NCBI RefSeq assembly: GCF_020283565.1
Contig: NC_060061.1
Coordinates: 41,949,362-42,013,361 of the forward strand
Length of the DNA stretch: 64,000 nt
From: Trifolium pratense
Lineage: Eukaryota; Streptophyta; Magnoliopsida; Fabales; Fabaceae
Direction: 5' to 3'
Below the pieces are notes generated by a model that made no database searches, was not told the DNA's origin, and saw nothing but the letters and a program-made list of their open reading frames with translations. The position numbers and the translations under genes are program-made. Below are positions 22,883-36,500 of this stretch, piece after piece. The stretch's first letter is position 1, and each line of letters opens with the position of its first letter.

Positions 22883-25200
22883 CTTCTGCACTTAAATTTT
22901 GTAGTTATTTTTTCCTAAAAAAATAGATTTTAATTAGCTTTACATTTTGAAGTTAAAAATAATTATTTTATGCAAGCGCACCCATAATGACATTATTAAA
23001 TCTAAAACAAGCGCACCCATAATGACATTATGAAATACTATTTTCAGTCTTTAATATAAGAGAAAATTTTTAGATTTTAGATACATTGAGTAACTAATGT
23101 ATCTAACCTATATTAAGAACCAGAGGAAGTAAACTCGGAAAACGTTTTCCGAATTTTCTGACTTTTTTTGTGTACTAGGGGGTGAAAGAGAAACGTAATG
23201 GATGGGTTGAGAATTTTTCGGGTAACAATGCAGCGAAATTTGCTTTTTAGGCCCCCCATATATTACTCTCAAGCCTCCTATCTTGACAATTTTGCCCTTA
23301 AAACCAATTTGGAAAATGTAATACGAATTTACATGCTTTCGTATAGTAACTACCAAATTTACACACTACAACATTTTCATCTACGGCAACAGAAAAAAAA
23401 ACCGTTGTGCATTGTGAAAAAAACGGTTCTCTTTTCCTACTTTAGAGTACGGTTTTAGTGAGCTACTTTAGAGAACACTAGAAAACCGTTGCTGTTGCCT
23501 ATAACATTTTTAAAAAAAATAGAAATTTATGGTGAGGCCCATTTCATTCATGCAAATGGATACAAAAATTAGGCTGGTTATTTGTTGGGTAACACCTCAC
23601 ACTCAGAGTCAATGACACAAAAAGAATAACTTAATACATAAAATTGACAGAGGAATAGTATATTCTTAAGAGAAAAAAGATTGACACGAAAGCAGTAGTT
23701 TTGATACTTGAATGATAGGCTTCAAGACCTAAAAAGTTTGTTGTGTGTGCCAATTTAGTTGATTGACACGAATGTTGGTAAACAAAACTGTCAACATAAG
23801 GACTCGCATATGTATAAGCTAGAATATATGTATATATGCAAGCATCATCATGTTATGCATATATGGATACAGTGAAGTCAAATCAGATAAACTCAAAAAT
23901 TTGAAATCTAGTTCAGAAAAAATATGGATTTGGTGATGTGAGTATGAACTTGTGCTCAAATCATATGGCAGGGATCCTTTGATGTTCATTGCAAAGAGTA
24001 AAGGGTCCTAGTCACGAGTTTGACCTCATTCAAGCATTTTGTCAAATATTTGGTGCACATAAACCAAACTAAAAATACAAATCCTATATCCTAAATTTAA
24101 TTAACATCCCAAATTCATGGAATTCAAAACCTAATCAAAATCCTAGTTCAAAACATAATCACAAAAATAATCCAATGCAAGAAAATGAGAGATGAGATAG
24201 ATTATTTTGAAATCTTACTTGTATGAGTGAAAGATTTGGAAATTTCCAACCCAAACCCTTTGTTCTTGTAGAGATTTAGTGAGACGAATGGAATGAATGA
24301 AACTGATTGAATGAAACCCCTGTTCGTCGTTTTTGTGTGTGATTGAAACCCTAAGAAATCCCCCTTCACAGCTCAAAAATTCAATTTTCTTCAAAGTGAT
24401 GAAGTGACTGTGGTTTCACTCGTATAATACACCAATTCGGTTCGTAGAAAACGAAGATCGACTAGCGTTTCCGTAACGTAAAATATGAAACCATGCCCGT
24501 TTGGTTCCTAGTTTACGAAACCATGTATTTTCTTCGTTTTTGCCATTTTCAACTGGTGTGGTAGCCATAGGACACTTACTTCGGTATTTACGAAAGGAAA
24601 TTTAGCGTGTTCGGATCTTATAATACGAAATTTAGCGTGTTTTGGATTGTAGAAACCAAATGAAACTGAGACCAAAAGCAGGGGTATTTTTGAATTTTTG
24701 GGGGGTTTAAAAGCAACATGGAGGGCTTAAAAAGCAATTTTACAATGACTCACCCCACCATTGTACGAATTTTCCTCTCACGGAAAAAAGTTGAATGCAT
24801 ATAAAAGTCTATATGTACCAAAGAAATCATGTTCACGTTTGTAACAGGCTGAAGAGCAAGTCAATTGCTATAATATAATTATGACCTTGTTCAAAATCAT
24901 GCTAAAAAATATTTTAAATTAAAGACATAAGAAAATATGCAATTTCCAAAAATAATGTATGCAAAAATATATGTATGCAACTACTAACATAACGATCATA
25001 ATAATATATGAATTATACAACTTAATAAGTCAATAACCCAAATCTTGAAGCTAGATTATCTTTTCTGCTTTTTACATCATTGTCATTTCTGAACTTCTTT
25101 TGTCAAATATTCAAAACAACAATATTTCTATCAAGACATATATTCACAGTTTTCCCCCGATAGTTTAACCACTAATGTATCTTCCCATAAAGTGCATAAG
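22883..25200. other. Gene-free region with small duplications
   Basis: GCGCACCCATAATGACATTA is repeated in tandem at ~22976 and ~23012. At ~23362-23500 a CACTACAACA start, CTACGGCAACAG and the inverted CTGTTGCC suggest a CACTA-type relic, but no second terminus was fixed. The flanks of 23150-24785 look like edges of an unclassified repeat. No host gene recognised. Confidence 0.4.
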
Positions 25201-25205
25201 TTTTG

Positions 25206-25506
25206 TGTTAGAATTAATATAAAACCATTGATGTGGCTCTATCCTAACAACTTGAGTTTTTGGGATAATCGATTATTTGACATGGTATCAGAGCCTCTAT
25301 GACTAAGTGGTCTAGAGTTCGATCCCGCTCTCCTCACTTCTAATTAAAAAGTGGAATTTAAGCATATGGTAGGTAAGCCTATGCATTATCCACGCTTCAA
25401 GCCCAAGTGGGCTCTTGCGTGAGGGGGCGTGTTAGAATTAATATAAAACCATTTATGTGGTTCTATCCTAACAGCTTAAGCTTTTGGGATAATCGGTTAT
25501 TTGACA
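25206..25506 (+). mobile_element. TRIM retrotransposon with 77-bp LTRs
   Basis: LTRs at 25206-25282 and 25430-25506 both begin TGTTAGAATTAATATAAAAC and end TTATTTGACA. Directly after the first LTR comes TGGTATCAGAGCC, the initiator-tRNA-Met primer site. Directly before the second is a purine tract, GTGAGGGGGCG. The whole element is 301 bp, too small to code for anything. Flanks TTTTG and CTTTG give a near-matching 5-bp target duplication. A solo LTR of the same family is at 47418-47494. Confidence 0.9.
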
Positions 25507-27180
25507 CTTTGAAAAAAAAATTGGAGTAAAGAAAACTTTTGGTAGGAGTTGGTTGCCATGTTCATGATATATTTAATACTTCTCTAGGAACAAGTATAAA
25601 TAATTAGTGTTAGACACACTCACATAAAGAAGCAAAAAATTAAAGAGAAAGAATTAAAATAATATTGATTGTGCTCATAGAAAAATGCCTCTATATTTGA
25701 ACTAGTTTTCTTGTCGATCATGTCTTCCTTTTCACGGGTTTGACAGCTCACATTGGAACCAAAAATTTGTCACGTAAGGACGTGGTTGATGTTGATTACT
25801 TAGGGATATCAAGAAGTTTCTTAGTATTTTGTTGTTGACAGTCGAGCAGATAAGATGAAGTCAAAGCTCATTCCCGCCTCTATATCACATAAAATTATAA
25901 AATTATGTTTTCATCTAAAAAATTTGACGCCATATTAATTTGTAAGCTTAGTTTAGTTCTTCAGTTTCAGTTCTCATTAGTTTAGCTCAGTTGATAAGTG
26001 ATATTGCATTTAATATATGCAGGTGCCGAGGTTCTAATCGTGGACACCCCACTTATTCACCTTAAAGGTGAAATTTCAAGTTATTCGAATACCTGACAAA
26101 AAAAGAAGTAAATTTCAATTCTTGGTGAATAATTTAACATAAAAAAGACAAAATTGTACCACAAGTCATTTAATTTAAAGTTACAAAAATGTTAGCAATG
26201 TTGAACGAACTTTTATTCTTAATTAATTTTATTTATGATAGTCTTCATTGATAAATAATTTTAAAAAGAATCATTTTTTTTAATAGAAAAATGAATAACT
26301 TCTAAAATAGAGGAGTGTTTGCAACTTTTATTCTTAACATATGTTATTTAATTGTTTAAGATTCAAACGAGTTTCGGTAAATCATGTAGTAATTCTAGTA
26401 TAAATCTTGTAGGCTCCATATAAATTTAATAAGATCAATTAATTGGTTCAGCGGTGATCGATGCTGAATTTGGTAGGGAAAATCACAATTCGATCACCAG
26501 AACTACAATATTTAAAGGGTGCTGTAAAACTAATGTGTATTTTTGAATGATTATTTTGCAAACATGTTTAGAATATTACAAAGCTATTCTAAAAAAGAAC
26601 TCAAAATTTAGTTTCTAAGTTGAGATTATAGTGTTTTGTCAAGAATTAAAAAAAATTAAGGATAATCGGATAAATTTAAAAAATTTAGTATATTTTTCAA
26701 AAATTTTAAAAATATACTAAAACTACGTGCATACAATTTTTGTAGGAACGGAAAAATATTACTTTATTTTATAGGGATGAAAAATAAAATTTCAAAAAAT
26801 TTTAGAAATAAAAAACTTATTTAACCCAAAAATTTATGCTTAGACATTGGCATTTGGTACATTGCATAGTGATAGTACACACACATATATGTGTGTAACT
26901 TAATTGTGGAATTTTTTGTTCTATTGAAATTATATTTTATAATTTTAGTCACTGACCTGCTGTCAAACATACGTTACTAAACCTGCCAAGAGGGAAAGAA
27001 ATCCTTTTTTTAATAATAATTAAGATTACATATAATAAAAAGTTAATGTATTTGGTCTAAATTTCACATCAAATACATCAATTTTTGTTGACAAGTTTGT
27101 ACTTATATTTTACGAAGAAGGGTGTATATATTAACTTCAACAAAGTTTTTCATTCAACATAAAGTTTGAGCTTTTCAAAA
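25507..27180. other. AT-rich intergenic DNA upstream of the bromodomain gene
   Basis: Apart from a SINE-like repeat (separate entry), nothing supported. 25605-25680 is a relic of the repeat seen at 17400. The last part presumably holds the promoter and untranslated first exon of the bromodomain gene. Confidence 0.4.
25975..26090 (+). repeat. tRNA-derived SINE-like repeat
   Basis: Box-A-like TAGCTCAGTTGATAAGTGAT and box-B-like GAGGTTCTAATCG, then GGACACCCCACTTATTCACC. Same family as 12118-12232. Confidence 0.65.
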
Positions 27181-27350
27181 TAAAAAAGTGGTTTCTTCGT
27201 CACACTCTCTTTGACTAGTGGATAGTATTTGGTAAATTTTTGTCTTTCAAATTTTTTTTATGACTTCAAATTGGTTTGTTGCTTATGAATTACAATTGAT
27301 AATTTTTTGTACAACCTTTTACCTTGCAGGTTGTTGCTGAATCTATCACC

Positions 27351-30300
27351 ATGGGTATGTATTCGACATCACTTGATCAATTTTTCAGTCATATGTTTTC
27401 TTTGTGGTTACATAATTTTGTTTAATTACTAAATATCCATTTATTTATTTTGTATCACCAATTATAGTTTAAAGAGTATGCATAATTTAATTTGTGTTTT
27501 TCCAATAGTAAATTAAGAATCTCTTCATACTTCATCCCCTCACCATAAATGTTAGATCATAATTTTATTGGTTCTTGGTAATTATATTAATACTCTTTTC
27601 ATTTTGTCATCCATCATCAATACTTCATACTTGGATTTCGTCCTTGAAATAGCATCATAGGGTCACACAGTTAAAAATATTTAGTAGTTGGATGAAGATC
27701 GAACGACTCGTATTTTTATTTTATTAGATCTATTAAAAATATAACTTAGAATTACCCAGCTTATCTTCATCAAATGATCTAGATCTGCGATTGCTTGTTG
27801 CTTGTCATTGTCATGACATTAAATTTAATTTCGTCCATTTCAAACTCCAGCTTTCTAGGAATGACATCATAACCCGCACAGGTAGGTACCTGCCCGAATC
27901 CTCTCTGACGTTGATGGGGAAATCTCGCTTCAATCAAGTTCGGGTTAAAATTAGGGTTTTTTCCAATATTCAAAGCTGGGTGGGGCGAGGATAACATGTT
28001 GATATCGTTACTCTAAACATGCGCCCATTAGTATTTTTTATATAAGTACACTTACTTATTTTACTAAATATTTGACTATATATAATATAAATATTATTTC
28101 CTGTCAATAAAAAAAATTATATATATAACGGGTGGGGTCAGAGTTGAGGATAAAGACCCAAAAGTACAACATCAACGAAGATTGAGTCATTGCGAATTTT
28201 CTATGGGGAGTTAGGGGAGAGGGTAAGTGAGGCAAAACCCACCATGTCCTATTGCCAAACTTACAATTTTCTCATCGATTTTTCTCCCCTGTTATCTATT
28301 GATGACTATTTAATCGAAATATATTTCCGTTAATAATATTTTTAAATAAATGGTTGGTTAATCTATCAAAAATGAAGTTTTAGTCCTCCTCTTTTTAATA
28401 ACTGATTTTGTCATCTCTTAATTTCATTTGTGTTTTTCTTCTAAAACTTCGACCTCAATTAAGTTTGAGGTCATTTTTGTTGATGTGGTTTGTACATACG
28501 TACAGATATAATCTTAACATGACACCCAAAGGTTTGATTGTTTAAGCCATTGATGATAGGGTTGTGAAAATATCACAAAGCCAATATAGTTGATTAAAAT
28601 ACTTGGTTGTGACCAATTCCCACATTTAGGAATTACACCAAAAAATAGGTGTAACCAACTTCATTAATGAATAAACCACATCAGCAAAAATGATATCCCA
28701 AAATGGAATGAGGGTGAAATATTTAAAAAAAAAAAAGGAAAATGCTCAGGGCACTGTTTAAGGAAGCAAGTATAGTAATATGACATTAGAGTTTGTGTAA
28801 TCAACTCCTCGAAAGTGTAAAAAGTGTTATTTTCAATTTAGAATATTTCTTTTTTGGTTTCCTTAACCAGTGCCTCGGGGGCACTGGTTAGCATGACCCA
28901 ACAAAAAAGTGAAGTGGAAGTACTCAAATCAATGTTTTTGAAATTGGGTGACAAAAACTTCACTTTTTTGAAAGAGGAATTTAGATTCTTAGCAGTGATT
29001 GAAATTCCGCATTCATACCATCACAACATCAATGATTGTTGAATCAAGATCAAATAATACAATTTTTTTTAATTGAAATTTCAAACTTGAAATATACACC
29101 GTTCGATCTTGATCTAATGGTCATCACGACATATTGATTGTGTGCATGTGGATTTTTAGCGACAGAAGACGATCCAAATTCAAGAAGAGTAATATTTTTT
29201 TTCTTTATTTTGGTGGGAGTATGACATGTTCATCTTCTTGAACCCTTTATATTTTCTAATTTATATGGTTCAGTTTACATATATGGTTGGAAAACCTCTT
29301 ATTCTCGCTTCTCATTTTAATTTTGTTTTTGTTGTTTCAAATATGGATATATGTATGTACATATAGGGACAGAAAGAAAAGGAGTCAGATTTAAAGATGA
29401 AGAGGAATTCATAGATAGAAGAAGGAGTAGTAGAATTGTTGCTTCTAATGAGAAGAAGCAACAAGAAAAAGAGAGGAAGTTAACATTAATATCAGAAAGA
29501 AATAAAAATTCAACCAAGAAGAGATGCAACAAAAGCCAATTGATCTCTTTATTTAAGGTGTTCTATTTTCACATTATTTTATTCCATTGAGTTCCTCTTA
29601 TTTGAAGTGTTACATTTGTGTTAATTACTGAATATTTTATACAAGTGCAATGTTTTGTATTTGTTTTATTTCTTAATAAATTTCTCTTCCATTTTGAAGG
29701 CAATGCAAGAAGGAAAATATGCACATACTAATGAAAGTACTTCAATGAATGGTATTTTTTTTGTAGTTCCATTACACAACTCTTATCTAACACATTTGAT
29801 ATTTATAATAACAAATATTGTTTTCACTTGCAGCATCCCCTCAGAATAATATGCCGGACAAGCATGTCTTGGAAAATGTTATTGATTTCTTACAAAGGTG
29901 AAAATCATATAAACTTATGGTAATTTTTGCATTTGTGTTATTTGAACAACATCTTTAGGAAAGGGTATATCTATGTCTACCACTTGTTTTTTTTTTTTTA
30001 TCATACATACACAAATTTCAAAAATATCCCACACAAAAAATAGAGGGACATGTATTTAATGTGCCATTTTAATGTTCAAATATCATTTTGTTAAAGTCAA
30101 AAATAAAGGTTGATAGGTATACATTTCTACACAAAATTGTTACTGAAAATTTATAAAGGAAAATATAAGCAAGATTAACTCATGTTTTTGGGAATGAAAC
30201 ATAAATATATCTTAATGATTTATCTCCTATTTAACGATAATATATCTCCAGAATGCCTCTCAATAACCAATGATCCAAATTAGTAGACATTGAGGATAGT

Positions 30301-30358
30301 TTAGACAAAGACAATAGACTTAATTTTTATCGAGATTGCATAAATTAAATGTTATGAA

Positions 30359-30409
<51 letters not shown>

Positions 30410-30545
30410 AACCATATAATTTGTTCTAAAGGAAGTATCTAAATAACTAGATATCATCTTAAATATGCAGGAAAGACCAAGATGATCTGTTTGGAGAGCC
30501 AGTTAATCCTGATACGGTTTGTTAAATATTATCTAATTAACTATT

Positions 30546-30598
<53 letters not shown>

Positions 30599-33500
30599 TT
30601 AATAAAGTTTTGTTAGTGATATTTCATTCATGTTCGAAAAGGTTGAAAATTACAATATAATTGTAAAGGAGCCAATGGATTTTGGAACTATGAGAGCTAA
30701 AGTACATGAAGACATGTATACAAGTCTCCAACAATTCAAGGTATATAAAATATCATGAGTTATATGAATATTGTGGATGTCTACCTCGACCTTGATATTT
30801 AGATGCTGTTAATTTATAAAAATAAAAAAAAATATTGTGGATGTTAGTTTAGTGTATCATAATTTTATTCCCTTTTTAATGTCTACCTTTCCCCACCTCT
30901 AATTTTTTTTTTGTTAGTTTAGTGTATCATAATTTTTTAAATGATATATTATTTCATTTATCTAATTTCAATGATCTGCAGCGTGATGTACTTCTACTAT
31001 GCTTCAATGCTATGAATGCTTATCCTGAAACTTCAAGACATCACAAAGTGGTATGATTATATAAAATAAAAAGCTTCATTAATTAATTCTTATATAATTA
31101 TTGTTAATTTTTTTTTTTACTTAAGCTAAAAATTATGTAAATGCATTATAACTTTTAATTCAACATTAATCTTTCAGGCTGAAGATATCGGTTGTCATGC
31201 TGTAAATGTTTTTGAGGATCTAAATGTCCAACATGAAATTTTAAATTTGGATTCATCCTCCAATAAAGAACATCAAAGTAAAAAGTCACATGGAAGGCAA
31301 AAAAGTGCTTCTCCTAAATTTATGGGTACATAAATTTGTTCTTCATTTAACCTTCACACTCATGTTATTTCTTACCTTTGTTTTCTTATGTTATTAATAT
31401 AACATGAAAAATCATTTTTAGGTCCCTCAATATACTCTAATTAGGTCCCTCAACATACTTTAAAATTTTGAGAGGCCTTAGAATACATTAAGGGGTTTAA
31501 AGAGAATTTTTCATATAATTAACCTGAAATAGATAGATTGTACTATCCCTTGTACTCAAAGTGGCAAAATTTCATACACACACATAGTCATTGTTTCATT
31601 TGAGACATATTTTGTGGCCCAATTCATCCTAAAATGGACCAAGTCAATCAAAGTCAAACCCACATTAGGAAGTATATAGAGATCAATGCATAAAAAAAAA
31701 CACCTATATTTGAGGCTCCCCATTTAATCTATTGCTCTATGTTAAGGGATGATAATTTAGGATTTGGATCATTTAAAGCGAGTAAAGTGTAAATTGAGGA
31801 AATTAAGAATTGTGATTGTAACAACTCCATAATTTGTTATAATGTGTCTATAATATTTACCTTTGATTTATTAACTAACGGTTGATATTATTTACTTTAC
31901 GCTCTAAAGTGAATTACTCACTTTAGAGAAGCCGAAACTGATAGTCTATTGATATCTTAAACCCACATAAATAATTAGTAAATCTAAACTACTTTACTAT
32001 ATTGTTAATTTAAATGGTTTAGAACTGTTAGATAATAAAATAATAGTTTATGTTATTGGGCCTGTTAGTTTAGAGTCCATTAGGTTTTATTATATATTCT
32101 CTAGTAACCTTTTTGTAATGTCAAGCTATTGGTATTCTATTGAAACCCTAGCCGTCTCTTTCTCTTTTCCTATTTGTGTATCTCTAATTCTAACATGGTA
32201 TCAGAGCTTGTTTCGATCCTCCTTAGATCGTATGTCATTATTCCGCTGCCGAGTTCCCAAAAATTTGGGAATATTGTGTGTTTGATTGCTAGTGTTGGGT
32301 ATTTTGAATTATTTTGTTGGATCTTTCTCGTGCTGTTTTGAAAGAATCGGCTGGAAAATAGTGTTGCAGTTTCTTTGATTTTTGCAAGCATCAGCATAAG
32401 TATGTTGTGGCAATTTGTGTTTCAAGGTGATAGCTTTTTATGGTGGATCGTGTGTCCTCTTTGTGTGCTATAGTGAAATTGGAAATATTGGTTTTTTAGT
32501 GGTCTTGCTGCTGATTTTAATTATGGGGACAACTGCGTTTGCATTGGTTTTGAATTATAGAAATAAAGATTGCATGTAGCATTGGAAATCTTTCGGTGGA
32601 ATTTAAAGGCCACCTGCACTATACGGTGATGTTGGTTTCTATTCCAATTATCTCAAATTTTGTTATCCTGACCGGATCATCGTTGGATTGTTGTTGTTTC
32701 TTAGTGGTTTGATTATTCTTCTGATTGCATTGCATTTCTTCCCCTATTACACTTCTTCTTATTGCATTGCACTTCTCCCTATTGCACTTCTGATTGTATT
32801 GCACTTCTCCCCTATTGCACTTCTTCTTATTGCATTGCACTTCTCCCCCTATTGCACTTCTTCTGATTGCATTGCACTTCTCCCTATTGCACTTCTGATT
32901 GCATTGCACTTCTCCCTCTATTGCATTTCTTCTGATTGCATTGCACTTCTCTCTCTATTGCACTTCTCTTCTGATTGCATTGCACTTCTCCCTATTGCAC
33001 TTCTTCTGATTGCATTGCACTTCTCCCCCTATTGCACTTCTCTTCTGATTGCATTGCACTTCTCCCTATTGCACTTCTTTTGATTGATTGCACTTCTCCC
33101 TATTGATTCTTATGATTGGTTTAGTTTGAATTTGTTCGATTGATTTGGTTTTTGGTTAGCTTGGACTGCATTGGATTGGATGTTGGATTAATTTGGTTTG
33201 GTTCTCCCCTCTTAGTTGATCGTGATCTTAATTGGGTTGATTTGTTATCAGGGCTAATTTGTAACAAGCTTAAAGCTTAGTAAGCTTTAGCTTGAGGGGT
33301 GATGTTAGAAGTTTATTTTATTTGGTAGTTTATTTTATTTGTAAGTTGGGTTTCTTTTGCAATGTTGGTGTTGGTGGATACAAATGTTGCCTCTTCGTTC
33401 TTGCGAGTTGCGATATTGTTATTAGACGTAAAGGTGTATTAGAGATACATCAACAGATTATAAATATAGCTTAGTTAAAGTTTACTCTATGTGTAATTAG

Positions 33501-36500
33501 CTGAGTCAAAGCTTACTCTATGTGTAATTAGGCAGTTATGACAGCTGGCAATTAATGGACAGCTGGCAGTCACAATTAGGATAGAACCTGCTATAGCAGG
33601 TCATAGTTCCATCTACTATAAATGAGGAACTTGTAACTGCCTGTAACTAATTCAGTTCAATACAAGAAAATGAAAATTCAATATTCAGTTTCTCTTTCAT
33701 CTTCTTTCAATATGGTATCAGTAGTGTAGTTCGATCCATGGCGGCACCAACTACACCACCGCACTCCTCCGCTTCCGGCGTTGCCGGCACCTCTGTTTTC
33801 TCTTCTGATTCGCAGAAACTACAGTTTTCTCTCAAGATCTCCGAGAAACTCACCGAAGACAATTTTCCTTTGTGGCGGCAACAGATCGAGCCGTATATCA
33901 ACGCGCACAACCTCACTGAGTTTGTGGTGTGTCCTCGCGTTCCACCGCAGTTTCTTACCGATTCCGATCGCGCCATCGGTGTCACAAATCCGGCCTATCT
34001 TTCATGGCGTTCTCGCGACGGTATGCTTCTCTCTTGGCTTCAATCCACTTTATCGAGTGAAATCCTCACTCGCATGATTGGATGCTCCTTTTCACATGAA
34101 CTATGGGATCGGTTATTCACTTACTTTCAGAAGCAGATCCGTGCAAAAGCACGTCATCTTCGTGTTGAACTTCGCACTCATACCTTAGCCGATCGTTCCG
34201 TCAAGGAGTATCTTCTCCAGATCCGGAAGACAGTTGATGCTCTCGCCTCCATCGGCGATCCGCTTCCTCCGTCGCATCACATCGATGTCATTCTTGAAGG
34301 CTTACCCTCTGATTTTGCTCCGGTAGTTTCTGTTATTGAAGGACGTTTTGATGCAATTGATCTTGATGAAGTTGAGGTCCTTCTCCTTGCTCATGAGTTA
34401 CGTATGGAAAAGTTCAAGAAGCGTGTAATTTCTGATGTTGCGTCGCTTAACCTAACTCATGCTTCCAGCTCTACTGCACATGTGACCAATGGTGATTCCA
34501 ACGAAACTCCTACTGAATCACCTCCCCCGCCGTCTCCTGAACCGGATTACAACTCCTTCCGCGGCAGTCGTGGTGGACGCGGTGGCCGTGGCGGCCGTGG
34601 AGGCCGTGGTAGAGGTCGGAACTCTGATCTGCAGTGTCAGGTTTGTGCTAAGTTTGGTCACTCTGCTCTCAATTGCTGGCATCGTTTCAATCAGCAGTTT
34701 CAAGGCAATCCTGCACCACCTGTGCCTCAGCCTCGCTATGGAAATCCCTATGGTAATCCCTATGGTAATCCCTATGGTAATGCTCCACCTCAAGCCTTTG
34801 GCTATGCACCTTTTCCTCCTCAAAACACATGGATGCGTCCACCAGCTCAAGCTCAGTTAACTATGGCTCCACCTAGTGCATTCCTTACCAATGCTGCACC
34901 ATCCACCTCCAACTCATGGTTCCCTGACTCTGGAGCGTCGTTTCATGTCACTGGTGACTCACGGAACTTGCAGCAACTCACACCTTTTGAAGGTCACGAT
35001 CAAATTTACATAGGAAATGGTCAAGGTTTGCCTATTCTCTCTTCTGGTTCAAGCACTTTTCCTTCCCCTACACACCCTCACCTAAACCTTACACTCAATA
35101 ATTTACTACATGTACCTCACATCACTAAGAACCTCATTAGTGTCTCTCAATTCTGTAAAGATAACTCTGTCTACTTTGTTTTTACGTCTAATGAGTGTCT
35201 TGTAAAATCACAGGCAAATAATGCTACTCTTCTCCAAGGTCAAGTTGGATCTGATGGTCTTTATGAGTTCCAAGCTATTAGGCTGCATACTGGCAAGCCT
35301 CCCCTAGTACCTAAGTCTCTTTCTTCTAATAGTTCCATGTCTGTTGCTAAATTTCCTTCTGTTAATTCTCTTACTGTTGCAAATAATCCTGTGTGTATTA
35401 CACAGAATAGTCAATATATGTGGCATCTACGCCTAGGACATCCTCATAGTAATACTCTTAAGCTTGTACTTCAGCATTGTAAGATTCCTTTCAATTCTAA
35501 TAAAGATGTTTCTACTTTTTGTACAGCATGTTGCATGGGTAAAGCCCACAAGTTACATTCATTACCCTCACACACTCAATACACTCATCCTCTTGAATTG
35601 GTCTTCAGTGACCTGTGGGGACCATCTCCTCAACCATCTACCCTAGGCTACAACTACTATATAACCTTTGTAGATGCATACTCTCGGTTCACTTGGATTT
35701 ATTTGCTTAAATCCAAGTCTGATGCGTTCATTATATTTAAACAATTCAAAGCTATGGTAGAGTTACAATTTGGTCACTCCCTTAAAGCACTTCAAACTGA
35801 TTGGGGAGGGGAGTTCAGACCTTTCACTAAGTTTCTCAAAGACCTGGGGGTTATACACAGATTGATTTGTCCTCACACTCATCATCAAAATGGGGTTGTT
35901 GAGCGGAAACATCGACACATTGTGGATCTTGGCCTCACTTTACTTAGTCAAGCTTCTTTACCTCTTTCCTATTGGGACTATGCTTTTCTCACAGCTGTCT
36001 ACCTCATCAATAGACTTCCCTCTGCACCCTTGGATTTTAAAATACCCTATACACTTTTATTTCATCAAGACCCTGATTATAAATTTCTCAAAGTTTTTGG
36101 TTGTGCCTGCTTTCCTCTCCTCAGGCCCTACAACACCCATAAACTTGACTATAGGTCTCATGAGTGTCTCTTTCTAGGATATTCCCCCTCTCATAAAGGG
36201 TACCGGTGTCTTTCACCTAATGGTAGACTTTTTATTTCCAAGGATGTCATTTTTAATGAGTCACGTTTTCCCTTTATTGATCTTTTTACTTCTCCTCACT
36301 CTGCTGTCCCCTCAAAGTCCTCTGCAGTTACTTTATCACCATTGGTCCACCATCCATCTCACAGTCCTTCACCTACCTCTTCACCAAGCCCTTCAATACC
36401 CAATAGTCCCCCACCTTCTGCTAGTTCACCAGTTGTATCTCCCACCTCTCCTCCTGTCACATCTCCTGAGTCACTGTCACCTCCCAATGCTCCCCCTATC

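Noticed and set aside
25190..25510. A short inverted or direct repeat pair first taken for a CRISPR-like or MITE array.
   Set aside because: The direct repeats are two LTRs with primer site and purine tract: a TRIM.
32619..33083. Open frames of 96 and 131 codons on opposite strands.
   Set aside because: They are by-products of the 30-bp minisatellite, which lacks stops in several frames; the peptides are pure repeats.
33292..33474. A 60-codon frame running into the Copia LTR.
   Set aside because: It crosses the retroelement insertion junction and has no similarity to anything recognisable.
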